Of a DNA stretch of 64,000 nt, positions 45,420 to 59,950 are shown one piece after another. Both the position numbers and the translations under genes were made by a program. Every line of letters starts with the position of its first letter. Within the stretch, counting starts at the first letter, position 1. The notes beneath the pieces are model-generated. The model worked only from the letters and a program-made list of their open reading frames with translations, was not told where the DNA came from and made no database searches. Source of the DNA: Rhyzopertha dominica (lineage: Eukaryota > Arthropoda > Insecta > Coleoptera > Bostrichidae); contig QCXZ01000086.1 in assembly GCA_025024175.1 (NCBI GenBank), positions 1,736,001 through 1,800,000 of the forward strand, read 5' to 3'.

Positions 45420-47290
45420 CATAATATCAAAGTATACGCGCGCTTGTTGTTCGGACGGAATTAGCGCCTCTATTCCTGGCGGTTTGTTGCGAAATTCTGT
45501 TTTTAACCGCGCATCCGCTAATTTTAAATTTATTTACGGCCAGAAGGAAGAGAATTTAGAACTGGAACAGTGAGCGATGCGGACCTGCAGGTGTCAGAAC
45601 CTTTCGGATTTGGGCCAGCGCTGGGTCCGCAGAGCGAGACGTGCACGAAAAAGAAATTCGCTGGCAGCTCGCTTTGACAAGACATAATTATTAGGTAGAA
45701 ATTCGCGTTACATAACGCTCTTAAATTGAAAGCAGCTCGGATGTAACACGAGGTGCGCGAAACCGTTTACGCAGGAGCGCAACAAGTGTGTTCTCCAGGA
45801 GCCAGGACTCACCAGGAGAAAGAGCTAATCCTACTGCTGGCCATCCGCGACGGGGTAATCCGTGGGGTAGTCGCGAGCACCAGGGTACGCGTACGCACAG
45901 GAACACCTAGCCATAGCTCCACTGCACCACACTGTTGCACCGCACACACGAATCGCCTGTTTTCGCTCAGTCGCCTGCCCGCTTGACGAGTGGATTGTAT
46001 TTTTGGGGCACGACCGTGTTGCGCCACAATGAAAGTAAAAGTGAACGAGCGCGGCACACAACTAGTACGTAATATCGCTCGTAATCGGTGCGACGGCGGC
46101 CGGAGCCCGCTGGGGTCCAGGTGACCGAATCCTCTAAATTACACCACCCCCAATTCGACGGGCCCAAATCTGAACCATTAACTTTGCACTGCCGTTCGCA
46201 CATAACACTACCAACTCTTAATTTCTCTCTTTACTTTCCCCTCTTTTCTCTTCGCCCCCCCCCACCAGAGTGCGAGTTTTTTTTCCTGTNGCTAGCTCGC
46301 TCGGGACTTNTCTTTTTCTATTTTCAAGGTCGCCGCCGATATCCAGCTCAGTTTTTGCTCGCTCCCGCGAGCCAACCCCCTTTCTATTTTTAATAGCGCG
46401 CCCCAGTCTGTCGGTGGCGCAATTGTGCGCATATATGTGGAGGCTGTTACGCTTTTGCATTCGCCGCCGTGTGACTTGCAACGGACCGGCATTCGTTTGC
46501 TTTCACCGGGCTCCGCCAAGGAGACTCGTCGCGAGGGGGGCCCGCAACAGGGACCGCAACCGGACTTTCACAATAGGAAACACTAGAGGGGGAAAACTGT
46601 TGTATAATACCTTTGCAACAGGCTTGCATCGAAATAATAAAAAGATCGACGGCTTTTCGAATCCGTNTTGTCGCTGGCTGCTTTTTTTACCCGGCCCTTT
46701 GTTATTAAAGACCTTGGAGAATGTCCTCTCTTTCACCTTCACGTACCAGTTGCAATCGCTCTTCTTACGTCACTGGCGTCTTTNTTCTTTGTTCTGCGAA
46801 AAAAGACTGAAAATTGCGGAGCGATCCCTTCGCCTGCAGTTGCGAAGTTTAGGGAAAGTGGACACTTTCACCACTCGAACCCAAGTTACCCTCAAAACAC
46901 CCATCCATCCATTTCTTTTTCGAGCGAACGCATCCTTCGGCCATTCCCATATTGTGCTTTCACCGTTTGGTTTGTGTGCTCAAACTTTAACTAAAGGCGA
47001 AGCTCATAAATTACGAGTGGCGTAATACAACAGCGAACGCTATATTAAGTAATTGATCGTTCTGTGTTGGTATGGCTGTCCTCGAGACTGATTTTACCTG
47101 TTTGAAACCTTCAAGGTCTCCGCTTTGTAGGGAAGTGAAAGTGGTTTTGGTTGAACTGACACGGCAACACAAACGCCGCGAGTCGAGCTATACGCATCCC
47201 GTTTTCGGTTACGTTCCTCCTCTGTGCGAGCAATTCGAGAATACATCACTTTATCCCATGGGAAAATGGTTTTTACGTATTCTGTAATCA
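45420..47290. promoter_or_regulatory. GC-rich, CpG-containing block upstream of ken
   Basis: Base composition shifts here from AT-rich to GC-rich with many CG dinucleotides and pyrimidine tracts on the plus strand (purine tracts on the gene's strand). It has long spurious open frames, such as 46270-47025 plus, without protein-like content. Its position fits the ken promoter and first non-coding exon. No TATA box is evident. Confidence 0.45.
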
Positions 47291-50200
47291 CGAATAATTA
47301 CAGCAGGTGCTGATTTTCTCCCTCCTGATCGTTTGAAAGCCATGCGTTTTGCGCATTATGCGACAATCAGACCTGGAAGAGTACCTACTTACTTATTAAA
47401 AATATTCGATTTACTTTAAATTTAAAACTCGAATACTAAATATAAAACACTATACAATACTAAAAAAGGATTCGTTTGCAAATATTTGCTTAACTACTTA
47501 AGTTTTTCTGGTGACTAAGTACTTCATTAAGCAAAGTAAAGAATTACTTATAACTCAATTTGAAGTTTCCACGTTATCGATCCAAAACAAAAATTTGTGA
47601 AAAGACGTGACGATTTTGCTTTCAAAGATTTCACTTTTACTTACATCTTTAACTAGACACTTAAACTAGCTAAGTGTTATGTCACAATTTATTGAGCAAA
47701 GAATGACATTTATGTGGAAGACCAATATCGGTATCTACTCCTAGAGTAGCAGAAGAAATTCTAGCACGGATCATGTACAGTGAGTGCAGGGCTTAAATCT
47801 ACTTGTACGTTTCCATCTCCTTTCATCAAAACTAAATGCTTCGACGTTGTGTCAGTTAAACTACTGCTCTTCGAAATACCAATAACAATGATGAATTATA
47901 CAGTTGTTCCACTGGGAAATCTTTATTGTTACTTATTAGTCTTCTACGCTGCATGCAGAAACGATCTAAACAGATAGCCAACAATAAAAATTTTCAAATC
48001 GTTTTCAATGCTATCATACTGAAGGCAAAAGATCTTAATAATTCAGCTGTATACAGGCTGCGTACATATTTTCTTTTTCTTAAAATACAAAAGTGTTAAA
48101 GTAGACAGGAGAAAAGCCCTAAGACACAGCCTTGAGGTACTGATCTAATTTGTCCACAGCATGGTAAAATAATAATATACTAGACGAATTAATTAATGTA
48201 AGAATAAGGATCATAGATCTGTAATGCTAGTCAGATTTCTTCAATGAAAGTTTATACGCATTTGTTATTGTAAGTTTACTTTTAAAACCTTACCTCACAT
48301 ATTTGTCGTTTCGAATTCGAATTATTTTTAACAGTAGTCAGCACATGTTTCTCGCAAAAGTTTTGGAATTTGCCCATACCACCGTCATTAATACCACTTT
48401 CTTCGGGTCTGCTCTTGGGAACAATCTAGAAGAAACAGCATTTCAACAGACTTTACGTAATATATTTTATACAAGCATATGTAGAGAGGAGCGCAAAATA
48501 TTTAGAATTTTGTGGTCTACATCGTTCGACGTTAGTGCCCTCGTAAAATTCATCATTATTACTAGACATACTACATAATTAAATCACTAGATATATTTGT
48601 TTTTACGTTTAATTATGTGTACAATATCGATACAACTAATTGAAATAGTGTCATTTAAACTAAAATATTTTCAGTGCTTATGCAGTCAACTACCCCTACA
48701 AGCAACTGTCTGAGAGATATAACTTCAGACGAAATAAGAAGAAATTTAAGACGTGTAATTTGTATAAATCTATAAACTTTTCTTTTAAACACCTTTTAAA
48801 CTTGGCTTCCGAGACACCTATATGACAACGAATAGGAAACTTTTTGTGTACCCAGTGAATAAACACGATTGGAACATCCTTGAGCCCGAATGCGTGTATT
48901 CAAATGAAATCTCCTACATTTTACACTTGCTTGATCTTGGTAGGCAAAAATTGCACTAATCGCCGAGGAACAAACAGAATCAGTGTTGCCAGTAACATTA
49001 CAGAACGCCGTCTGTTGTGAATTTCATGACCAATTTACTTCAATTCACATATGTTTTATCGCAATCGGCTACTACGGGATATGTATAAATTCCTGCTTTG
49101 TTTTTATGACACGTAAATAACGACTGCTAATTTAACTTAAATATGACCTTCGCAGTCCTAAGTTTATTTGTTGTGTTCCTGTGAGAGATGTATGTTTCGA
49201 GCCGGAATTTTAAAACGACGGTTTTTTGGCACCAGAACCGACAAGAGCCTTTCTGCTCTACTAATTCCGTCCCATTTCCGTCGAAATTCTATAATTCCTT
49301 TCTTCGTTCCGTTGCAGGTTTTTAGCTAAAATTACTAACGCGCGTTGTGTAATAACAGCAAATAAAAACAGAGACAAAACTGTTTGAAGGTCAAAAGAAA
49401 ACCTTACATCGGAAAGAATGAGCTGAGATGACGAAACTGTAATTTGATACAGCGTTACGATTTCCTCTGTCTAATATGAATAGGTTGCTCTTTCAAATTT
49501 TACTTCTGGTCCAACTTGACACCAACTAAAAGTGTAGACCACACACGCGTTCGTAAACGTATTAATTAGCCCAAATTTAAGCACAACAAACGCTCTTGTA
49601 CGCAAATTCCTGGTACTGCACAACACAATGTCTTCGGTTTTGGTGAAAGTATACCAGCTGTTACATGCTCTATTACGTTTATTTGCTGATGGCCACCTTT
49701 AATATGTAACAGATATGGTTTCGAATATCTAATGTACATGTCTAGGTACGTACACAATTCACATGAATCATGCGATTAAAAAGGAACCAAAAGTGTCACT
49801 TTCGTTTTTCGTAGAAAGTATGATAACGCGAACAAAGAAAGCACCTACGTATTATATAATGCACGAAAATGTCATGTATCGCGGCGAAACAGCAACAAAA
49901 TTTAAAGCATATATATTTATCAGGTTATCAGACATTTACATTTACTAATAGCACTAGCAATATCTAACAAATGGCTACTGGTTGAGCTCGGATTACACGC
50001 AAGGGAAATTTACTAAAATTTGCGCTTTATATGCTTGTATTTCAATGCAAACATGCACAAAATATCAACATATGTATGATATGTACACTACATATAGACA
50101 TGAAATAAACTTTGTCTGATTATTATAAACCAGATTTATTTAATACAATTTGGACAATTTTATTAAAAGTATATTAGGAAAAGGAAAACAATTACCTAAT

Positions 50201-53200
50201 TCACTTATACTAGTAAATAATAAATAGAGAATTAAGTAAGTATATATTGACGTGTAAGATAGGTAGCTTTGCCGTATGTATATGAAGAATAAGACAGACA
50301 GATAAAGTCAGAAAAGAAAGAAAACAATGGTGGCAAAATTTGCACAAACGGTAGTTGCCCCCCAATTTCACCTCCTTCCCAAAAACAATAGGTCGTTTTG
50401 GGTAGTTCTGATTTATATGTATGCCAAATTTCAAGTTCATATGTTGTCTTTCGAAAGTTATCGCGTCTACATACAGACCGACAGACACACAGACAAGAAT
50501 TTTTTTTGCTCAAATTTTGTTTTTGGACGATTTCAAGCACTTTTAAGCTACTGAGCAACTAATTTTTTTCGCGATACAGTACTTTCCATCCGTTGGATGT
50601 GGAAGTAAAAGAATAAAAAAATACCATCTTCGTTGTCTCGTACTGGACAATATCGAGAACATTTCAGAGTAACAAGATTTAAAATACGCCACATTGCTGT
50701 TAATTTTTACCAGACATTAAATAATCACTCACTTTTTTTTCTAATGAAACAGATAACAGGAAATGTGAATTTAGAATTTTTTGTTCCAGTTCTTTTAGTT
50801 ATATGCAAACCTTTTATGTTTAAACGGAAGCTGTTCTTGAACAGTATACACAAATTGCAAGCATTCAGTACCCGGTGTTGCAAAACTTTTTCGAACGGTG
50901 TCACGGATATCAGGTTGCATTTTAAGTTCAATTGGGCAAGCAAAATTCACTTAAAAACAACATTTCCTTTCGCGAATTAAATTTGGATGCATTACGAGAA
51001 ATTTTGATTCGGAAAAGCACCAGGTGTAAATCTGTTCGCAAATGAACAGGTAGGTACTGATGTGACACCAAAGCTGCACATAACCTTGATAGGTATTAGG
51101 TAACAACAAAGTGTGTAAGTACATAATACGTAATTGCGTCATTTGTATAGAAAGGTATCGGTACTAAAAGATTTATATTTATTTATAATGGTTATTTAAA
51201 TAAGGAGAATGCTGACAGGATTCTGTTAAAAATTATTCCAACTTTTTTAGCTGGAATGAAATCGAAACTCGGCTCAAGGTTCTTTCTAAACAAAAGTGTA
51301 AACTCAACATTCACTTGCTACCTTGATGAGATGATAAATATAAATTAAGTGACTTGCATTACGCGATGCCTTGGTATTATCTCATTTTATTTCCATGTTT
51401 TAGTACGTTCGTTAAATATACAGCGACAGTATTAGGATGTTCAAATATTTTCTAGCATTTGGCGTATTATAAACGACTGGCAAAGCTTTTTGTCCTCGTC
51501 GCGCAATTTTAACGCCTGCCTACCAAAGGCCAAGTGGATGCGGAAGGTAAAAAAAATTTTAACCACCCATTAGCGACCCTACCCTCAGATATTGCCGTAT
51601 TGTTATGAACAACCCCAAGACCCAGTTAAGGGCATTAACTATCCGATAGCCAATAGCAAGTAAGGCTTTACGCTGGTCAGTCGTACAAAAAAAAGATCTA
51701 CCCCTGGCATGTGAATGCACTAAAATGTTATCTTCCAAGAAACCCTCACTCTTGGGGACGATATTTGTGGATACATTTAACACAGACCTACTTGTCTACT
51801 GGTTTCAATTTGGTTTATTTGTTAATTAAGAACCCTTCACAAATTTCCTCGCGTAGATACATTTTCACGATCCGCCGAGAGCTGTACGGCTAATTATTAT
51901 TGTTAATCGCCTGTATTAAAATGTGCTTTGAAAGGCTGACGTATGCAGTCATCAGAGTAGTTAATCTGGATAGCCTTGAATCCTGCCTCTTCGTCACATA
52001 CGAGCTGTGCTATGCGCAGTCCATTCCATACCAAATATCGTGGCCTTTCTTTCTAGCAAGAGCACGGAGCAGATGTCGCCACCACCAACGGATTGACTGT
52101 TTAATTTAAAATTCCAACAGGCATGCTGTCAGTATAGTTTCTCAAGGTTGCTCGTGCTAATTACGAAACGATCCTGGTGGGTTGGTAGGACAGAATTGGG
52201 ACCTTAGTAACAATAATAACTACAATTTTCTGTCATTTTCTGAGGCTAACTCTACTAAGTAATATACCATACTTAAAATAAGTAACTATATCATGCGCAA
52301 ATAGTCTTAGTTGGCATTAGTTAGGCAGCACACATTTCATCAGTGCGAGTAAAAGTTGTAAGAGAAAGGCAACAATACATCAGCCAAATTTGATTTCCCT
52401 AAAAAAGAAAATTTGAATGTAAAATGTGGTAATCAAGCTTTATTTGCTGGTAAACTTAAATCAGTAATAAAGACTTTAGTAACGACGAATTATAGAAAAC
52501 GGTTTTATTGCCATTTTGTGATCCAATCAGTTCCATAAAGTAAAACTAGATGTCACCGCTTGAACTAGTATCATGCTCGAAGGACCAAAAATTATTATAC
52601 GTCAAACCGTCTTGATACTCTAAGAGCGACATGAAAGATGTGAGATTATGTCAAATATATCGATATTTAAATGGGCTGTTTTCAATCGCTCTTAGGAAAT
52701 ACCGCTTTTAACAAAATCGTATGATCGTCCCTGTAAAAAGACAAAAATAATTATTATCATAATTATCATTTCAATGCCAAAAAATATCAAAAACACGATT
52801 TATATCAATTAGTTCTGATTTTTTTCAGTTTCACTGAAATTTACATACTTTTGTATATTGATACTAGTCTTCGTTAATTCAAGGTATTCAACAAGTGTTT
52901 AGTGCAGTCGGAAGGAACATAAAATACCAGTATACTGATCACACTTTGAACAATTGCTTGCTTATTTTTCTACATAATTTTTTGATCGCCATTTTGCCAT
53001 TGCCAAATGACATAATGTTTGAATTTTTTAGATAATAAATAATCGAAGGGCACAAAAATTCATGTGGTGTTATAAAAAAAACATTTCATAACGTCATATC
53101 ATTTCATTCTCAAGTTACCTGTTTTAACCTTTCTTTTTTTGGAATTTTGTAAATAACCTTTATTTTGAATTTTATACGTTACTCTACCGACATACTCTAT

Positions 53201-53998
53201 TAATAGCTGCTATATGGAAAGGTTAATATCATTTTCTAGTTTGTATGTAAATAAAGCTATTAAATGTTGTTTGTTTTTCTCATAGTTGTTGAGATGTCCC
53301 TTAAACGTTTGAACTTGAGCTTGAACGAACACCATTAAATTAATGATGAAATCCACAAGTTCATTGTAAGGAAGCCACATCTACTCCTGGTGTAAGTCAT
53401 TCAGATCGGTCACTAAGAGGCAGTGTTTTATTTTGTCATTCACGTTTTTATTACAAAATAAATAAAAAACAATATTGCATACTTCAAACAAAAAGTACAG
53501 TACACTAGTTATTCCAACGTACCACGTTTAGTACCTGGAACAGGAGATTCAGAGGAATATAATCGCTGCAATTATTTTGAGTATTTTATACATACACACA
53601 CATATATACATGTGCGACTTACATCCTAAACATTAGACTAGTTGCCGCTCTACAAAGAGACAAAAGAGTAGACCGGACATTATATCAGGATGCCTAGTAT
53701 TAAAAAAATAAATAGCCAGTGATTGTTAAAAATAAATACCTTACAGTCGTTATCTCGAGCTGGTCCTCGAGGTACATCGTCACGTCTTTACAAGATTAAT
53801 AGAGGCAATAAATAATTGTTAGATCCAACCACGAGACTATCACGTTGAAATGAGGAATGAAATTCTACAACAATAAATTAAATGAGATGATCTGAGAACT
53901 GGGGCCACGTCTACACGTCAATTTTCTTCATGGACACAACCACTAGATCGTATCTGAATATCTTTGGAATTCGTTTATCGCCGTGACTGTCTCTAAAG
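47291..53998. other. Long intergenic region, no gene seen
   Basis: About 6.7 kb between ken and the ZP-domain gene. It contains only short open frames and simple AT-rich sequence. A segment at about 50330-50500 has the look of a dispersed repeat (see separate entry). It includes the 3' untranslated sequence of the ZP gene below 53998. Confidence 0.5.
50330..50505. repeat. Possible dispersed repeat with ACAGACxGACAGAC motif
   Basis: The segment ends in CATACAGACCGACAGACACA and CAGAC after an AAATTTCAAGTTCATATGTT stretch. I associate this composition with common dispersed repeats of arthropod genomes. Terminal structure is not clear, so the limits are approximate. Confidence 0.35.
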
Positions 53999-56900
53999 TC
54001 AGTTAGCCACTTTCACAAACTCGGCATTCTCGTAGCCCCTAGCCCCCACAAACGTCGTCGCTGCACCCTTCCGGTCGATGGCGCGTACGCGAACGAAGAG
54101 GAAGGCAGCCACCAAGCTGGACACTATCAGCACCAACAACAGCATGACCAAGCCAGCGACGAAGCTGGGCACTGACATGCATATTGTTTCCGGATCTGTA
54201 GATGTAGCCGACTGGATGACGACAGTTTCGTTGCTCTGTGCAGAATTGAGTGCGAAGTTGACATCGCCGGGAGCTACGACTTGAATCGTTCGACTAGTAT
54301 TTACGTCAGTCATTTCCTGAGCCTCCCTCTTGTATATCCTACCGACCACGACGCTTACGGTTGGAGACCTCCTCCTCCTCGCTCCCTGCAGTTCAGCGGG
54401 AAGATTCTCTACGGACCTCGGACGGCCACCTAAGGTGGCCAAGTTTCCTTCGTAGTCATCAGCAACCCCGCTTTTCCTTTTAACTGTGTTATAAGCACCG
54501 TGGTGGCCCGGGGGTGGTGGAGGAGGTAAATGCAAGTCGTTGCCGGACNGTGCAGCAGAAAGAGGCGCTGGGGACGATGGATTCGAAGGATTTGAAGTTG
54601 AAGACGACGAAGTCTGCGCTTGAGGAGCAGGAACAACGTCGGGGTTGTTCTCAGAAAACGCCCCAGTCGGACCAGATGGGTGTCTTGGGTCTGGGAAGGC
54701 GGGTGGGATTCCGTATTCCGCCAGCGACGGTGCCCCGTACTCGGCACCTAAGTGTCCGCCAAAGTCACCGCCACCTATGGAGTTGCTACCAAGTGCTGGA
54801 GTTCCGTAGTCTCCGATCAACCCCAGGCCGTGTCCTCCGCATTTAGGTTCCGGACAGTTATATCGGCATACCTGGATCACGCACTGGAAGTGCACGTTCA
54901 TTGAATCCGGGAATTTGAACGCTTGGAAGTATGCGAACGATACTACCGAAGCGGAAGGCCCGAAGTTCTTTATCTTCTGGAACTTGCTCATTATCTTCGG
55001 TCTTACAACGCACCCGTACTGATCGACCAGCTGGATGGGCGCCCTCTTACCATCGTGGGCGACGCAGTTCCGTACTAACATATCGAACTTGTTCTCGTCA
55101 TCTTTGATGGCCAAAACCATCGTCATGGTCTGTCCTATTTTCACGATGCCCGACACTTCCGACGCCCAAGGTCCCTTCCCGACCTGTATCTGCATCCAGC
55201 ACTGCAGGTTATCCCCGAGGAAGTTGGCGGTGACCGCGTGAAGCATGTCGACCTGAAAGGGCCTGAAAGTGACCGCCTTCTCGTAAAAATCGTACCAGGT
55301 GCACCGCAACTTCCGGGCCTGGTCCCAAACTTCCTGCACGTACGGATCGTACTGGATAATGATCGTGTTCTCGACGTAACTTCCGCTGGGGGTTGGGCCG
55401 CCGTAGCCGGCGGCGTTGTGGTTCGCCGAAGACGACATGCCGCAGCTGTTCAAGTAGATTTCGAAATTAGCGTTCAGCTGGCCGGTGCCCGGCTTCAGGT
55501 GGACGCAGTGGGGATCGCTGTAGAAGCCCTTGGAGAAGATCATCCCGTAAAATGACCTGTCGAACTCGATGTTCACGCGCATGTGGGTTTTCTCGCACTG
55601 GACCTGCAGGTGCTTTATCTGAGGCATGTCGGGGGTTGCCAGGGGCCAGGGGTCATCACCGCCACCGTTTCCATGCAGCAATGCGGGGGGTGCGTATCCT
55701 GGGGAAGACAGGGGCGGCCCGTAAGCGCCTCGGTGCTCCAAAGGCAGGGATGCCGAATCCGATAGAGGAGCTTCACATCGTATGTCCTGAAAGGATCGAC
55801 GATTATTGCATGAAGTTGTCTTGCTGGGAAAACATATTCCGATTTTATACTTGTAAGTCTTTCAGTTGAAATATTTGATGAAAAGAAGCATTTAATAGAA
55901 TCCATTGTAATTTTGTAGTACATTAACAAACCGTCAGTCAAAATGACATTTACATCTTTTACTAATCTAATAAAAATCGGTTTGAAGTAGACCAGAGCCT
56001 AATGCAGACACCCAAGGCGACAAAACCAATTGAATTACAAAAAAAACTCAAAAATATGTTCCTGTTCCCTGAATCTAGAGAATAAAGAATAAATATAGTC
56101 TGTAAGTCTGCATGCTAAAGATAAAAAAATCATTACTAAAACTATAAGTTCATTAATAGAAGTGAAAATGGCAAGAAAAAGTAACCTTTCAGTAAGAAAT
56201 GCAACGTTTTAAGTAACGTATTATAACATACCAGAAATACACAGTTATGATTGTATTAAAAGTTCTAGATATACTGTCCTAGAAATATTTCTTGGAACGA
56301 ATGTTGAGGTTACTTTATTGAACGGTTCAATTTTTATCTTGTTGTAGGTTGCCCTTTAGTATTACTGATAGAATTAAAATACAAATGTGGATTGCAAAAA
56401 AAACTTTATTGTTTATTAAGTGTGTACAAAAAAAGAACATAAATATTCATTTTGTTCAAGCCATTTTCACTATATTTCACTATTCACCATTACGTTGCCA
56501 TGAGCCTAGAAACCAAGCACCTTCAAAATTTGTAACTAACAACTGCCCAGTATTTTTTCTAATATTTCCATATTTTTGGCTTGGTTTTATTTTTCCCCTG
56601 ACAATGAGTCCTCATTGCAATCAATCAATTCTCAATCATTGTTTCGCTTAATTTGCCTTTTATATGTGAGATACTCAATGAAGCTGTTACCAACCGTTTG
56701 ATTTATTTCTGTATCAGCTGTTATTTAAACGATTCAATACTTCTTTGCTTAAAAGAAAGACTCTACTTTTTCTGAGACAAGACTTTAAATTTTCTGCACC
56801 TCTTTACCTCTAACTTGTCTTCAATTCAAGTGTTTTCCCTCGGTATTTTCCTACACCATTAAGAAAGTGTAGATTTTTGAGGCATCCTTATGGGTTTCGA

Positions 56901-58731
56901 ATAATTTTTGTAATTCTGGCTCATTCACTAACAATAGATTTGCTTCGCATAATTCAAAATATTACACAGCTAAATTCCTTGTATTCCAACCTATAAGTAA
57001 TCAAAGAAATTGTTAATCATTGTTGCAGATAGGAGAAGTTTAGCTATTTGTTGTTTAGTAACGAATTTATATATTAAGGTGATACTATACTAGAAGTTAG
57101 CCATAATCTGAATACAACGGTTGAATATGAACTCACGTGGAAAACTTTAAATAAAAAATAAGTTTCAGATATATGTACACACAAAAATTTGCAGAAAACA
57201 TGGTCTATCAATTTCNACCTTTTTCNTTATTATTTTCCTGTTTGTTTAGCNTTTGTCACACGTTTTAAACAGCTTTCTGTGGAAACCATTGGCCCTCAAA
57301 GTATGTACGAAATACTTGATCCACTTGCATAATCATCCCATAATGCGGGTCTTCGTATGCAAAACCGGCATAGTTTGATAACAGATTAATACCGTTACAG
57401 TTACATAACATGGTTATGTAGTTTAACACATTCGAATATTTACGGTTTTCAGGTGGACTCAGTAGCGGTAAACCGTCATTAGTATTGGCTGATCGAATGT
57501 TTGTTTCGCATATTAGTACATTTGCTGTCCCACTTCAGTCCATTGCAAAAGGACATTGAAAGGGAAATACTTTTCTGTCTTCGTGTTTAAAATAATGCTG
57601 CAACTGTATCGCAAATTGGCACTAATAGAAACAGTAAAGCACGACATATAATGAGGGAACTAAAAAAACTGCTTGTAACATTAAAAAAATGACTTCAGAA
57701 AATCATGTTTGTTTTGGAAGGAAAATATTTAATACCTCCCAGAATCCTATATGGTATTCGTTTCGTAAGGTTAAAAAAGATTTAGAAGAGCACCTAAATC
57801 ATTGCAAAATACTAAATGGGGGCCTTTGGACAACTACATACAGCCTATATGTTCAATGGCTTAAAAGCTACCCTGTAGGGTATACCTACTAGCAAATATA
57901 AATTATTCCCTAAGATTTGCTCCTTTTATTAATTTGTTATCTTTATTACTTTATCCAATATCCTGTTTTAAAACACAACACTTTTTGAACAACTGAATAC
58001 ATGTTTTACCGAAAAATAAAACATTCTTAACAGGCTATGGAAATTGGATATTATGTCATAAACGACAAGGTAATTAATTTGTGTTGGCAATCCAGTAATA
58101 ACAGCGATAAATAAACTATCTCAATTATTATTATTAAAGCAAGAGCGATGAATTTTCGTGAGCCTTTTAAATAAATTCGTGGGGCAAAACTTTTTTAGTT
58201 TTTGAGTTATAAATCAAAAACTAAAGGCTGTAGTCTAAAATTGAATAACTTCTAACTTCCAAAATACATTGTAGCGACCAGAGCTTATATACATTTCCTT
58301 AAACTTTTTGGATCGCATTGTCACTACGGACCAAACATGGATCCATCACTTTAACCCAGAGGCTGAAGAACACTCAAAAAATTCCTTGTGCAAAAACGTC
58401 TGGCAAGGATTTTACTACCCATAAGTCGTCGATTGATAAAATTGGTTTTGAAAGCTTAAAAAACATTTGAAATGTGAAAGATTTTTGACAAATAATATAC
58501 AAATTTATCTCAAAAAAGTGGAACAGGCTTGCAAAAATCTCATCTCTCTAGTTTGAATAATAACAACGGATATACCCTACGAAAACATTGAAATGGAACA
58601 ACCTATAGAATGAAAAGGAAGCATGCAGGTATACAATCGTCATCTAATTGCAAATCTGCAAAACTTTGGTTGGGGGTGGCACTTACTTGCAAAAATATCC
58701 CGAGGCAGAAGATCTGAAGAAACTTTTTCAT
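53999..58731 (-). CDS. dyl: ZP-domain transmembrane protein, probably Dusky-like
   Basis: Two coding exons (58731-58687 and 55786-53999) around a 2.9 kb intron give 610 residues. Exon 1 is most of the signal peptide (MKKFLQIFCLGIFLQ). A zona pellucida domain spans about residues 79-331, with IKHLQVQCEKTHMRVNIEFD, CVHLKPGTG, SSANHNAAGYG and CWMQIQVGKGPW among its conserved parts. A Gly/Pro/Ser-rich region follows, then a furin-type site RRRR at 485-488, a membrane helix at about 555-580 and a short cytoplasmic tail. The sequence is closest to Dusky-like among the Miniature/Dusky group as I recall them. These proteins polymerise at the apical epidermal surface and shape cuticle and bristles. 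One ambiguous base at 54550 masks a residue in the spacer. Confidence 0.87.
55787..58686. other. Intron of the ZP-domain gene, nothing identified
   Basis: AT-rich intron of 2.9 kb with no conserved frame, RNA or element recognised; a few N bases near 57216-57251. Confidence 0.5.
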
Positions 58732-58772
58732 CGTAAAGCCAGTGCCCCGCCGTCCTGACGTCCTAACAACTC
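58732..58772 (-). other. 5' untranslated part of the ZP gene's first coding exon
   Basis: A strong acceptor (TTTGGTTTCAG then GAGTTG) lies 41 nt upstream of the start codon, so at least one non-coding exon lies further upstream. Confidence 0.6.
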
Positions 58773-59950
58773 CTGAAACCAAAAGAACGAAAGCACATCA
58801 GCGTCTTGTGGTACACCCAGACATAAGCGCCTCCGCATCGCTCGGCTCAGTGCACCTGACAAGACTGTGACCTACTAACATACTCCACCGGGCGGTTCAG
58901 CGGCCTGCATCTTCGTTTCTCTCTGCATACACGATAGATTATTGGGCGCGAATTTCCTATCACCCTGCCACGTTTTCCGCCTCGTAGACGATGATTTTTG
59001 GTGGAGGCGCGACCTTGCCCGATCCGCGGGAGAAATGCAACCGCCGCTTATCTGTTTCACATCAACGACCGACATTCTCCATAGAAGCCCATTAGAAAGT
59101 AGAACGCGAGCCCGATTCTTCGTCCTTGCGAGATGTGGCCACTTGCTCCGGCGGATCTTCGCGCTATCAGCACCACGGTCAGTGCTGAGGTTACTATAAC
59201 GAACGATCGCGATCAGAACAGGTCCCGAAAGAATTGCTCAAGCTCAGGAGAGTCTTGAATGGCTTGGGGTTGAATAATCGCGACAATTAAGTTGTCTTTT
59301 GGGAAGCGTCGCGCGATGCGTCTTTCCCCATTGTTTTACCAACTTTTCTCTTCGGCTATTGTTCCGTCGCACGGACCAGAACGCGTTAACAAAATACACG
59401 GGTCGGCCGTTTCAGTTTTCTCCTCGGAATTATCTAGAGATTCAAGCCGGCAAGCGTGAAGCTTGTGATGCAGTCGCGTGGCCGCGAGCCGCTTTTTCAT
59501 TTTAATTATTCCATCACCGGCCGATAATTGACGTTTCTGTGTGCACTAGATAAATATTTATGCCGGATGGGTATACGAGCGTGCGCACAACTCAAGTCCA
59601 TTGACACACTGCCTTGCTTTCCTTTTAAACTGTGTGCCCAATACGATGATACACAGCTAAAACAGCCGGTTAGGCCAGCACGCGCACATGCTTCTAATTG
59701 TGTTACACCGTGTTACGCCGTGTTACAGCTTGTCGAACAGGGTGCGTGATGACACGTCCACTCACTCTTTTAATATTCTCATGTTTTACTTACTAAATTG
59801 TATTCCGATTGGTGGAGGATCACTAACACTGAAACAGTCCGTTTTTTCTCTCGTTCCGCACTGGCTACGACGGACACTCGCACATATCAAAAGTCAACCC
59901 CTCGATGAACTGACGCCGAAGTAGCACACACTACATATACATGTCATGAG
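58773..59950. promoter_or_regulatory. GC-richer region upstream of the ZP gene
   Basis: Higher GC and CG content than the flanks, just upstream of the untranslated acceptor. It is the likely site of the first exon and promoter of the ZP gene; no exact start site is supported. Confidence 0.35.

Noticed and set aside
46270..47025. 251-codon plus-strand frame
   Set aside because: It lies in the GC-rich block upstream of ken, where stops are rare; composition is low-complexity and contains ambiguous bases. No domain is visible.
55238..55869. Plus-strand frames opposite the ZP domain
   Set aside because: Shadows of the conserved minus-strand exon.
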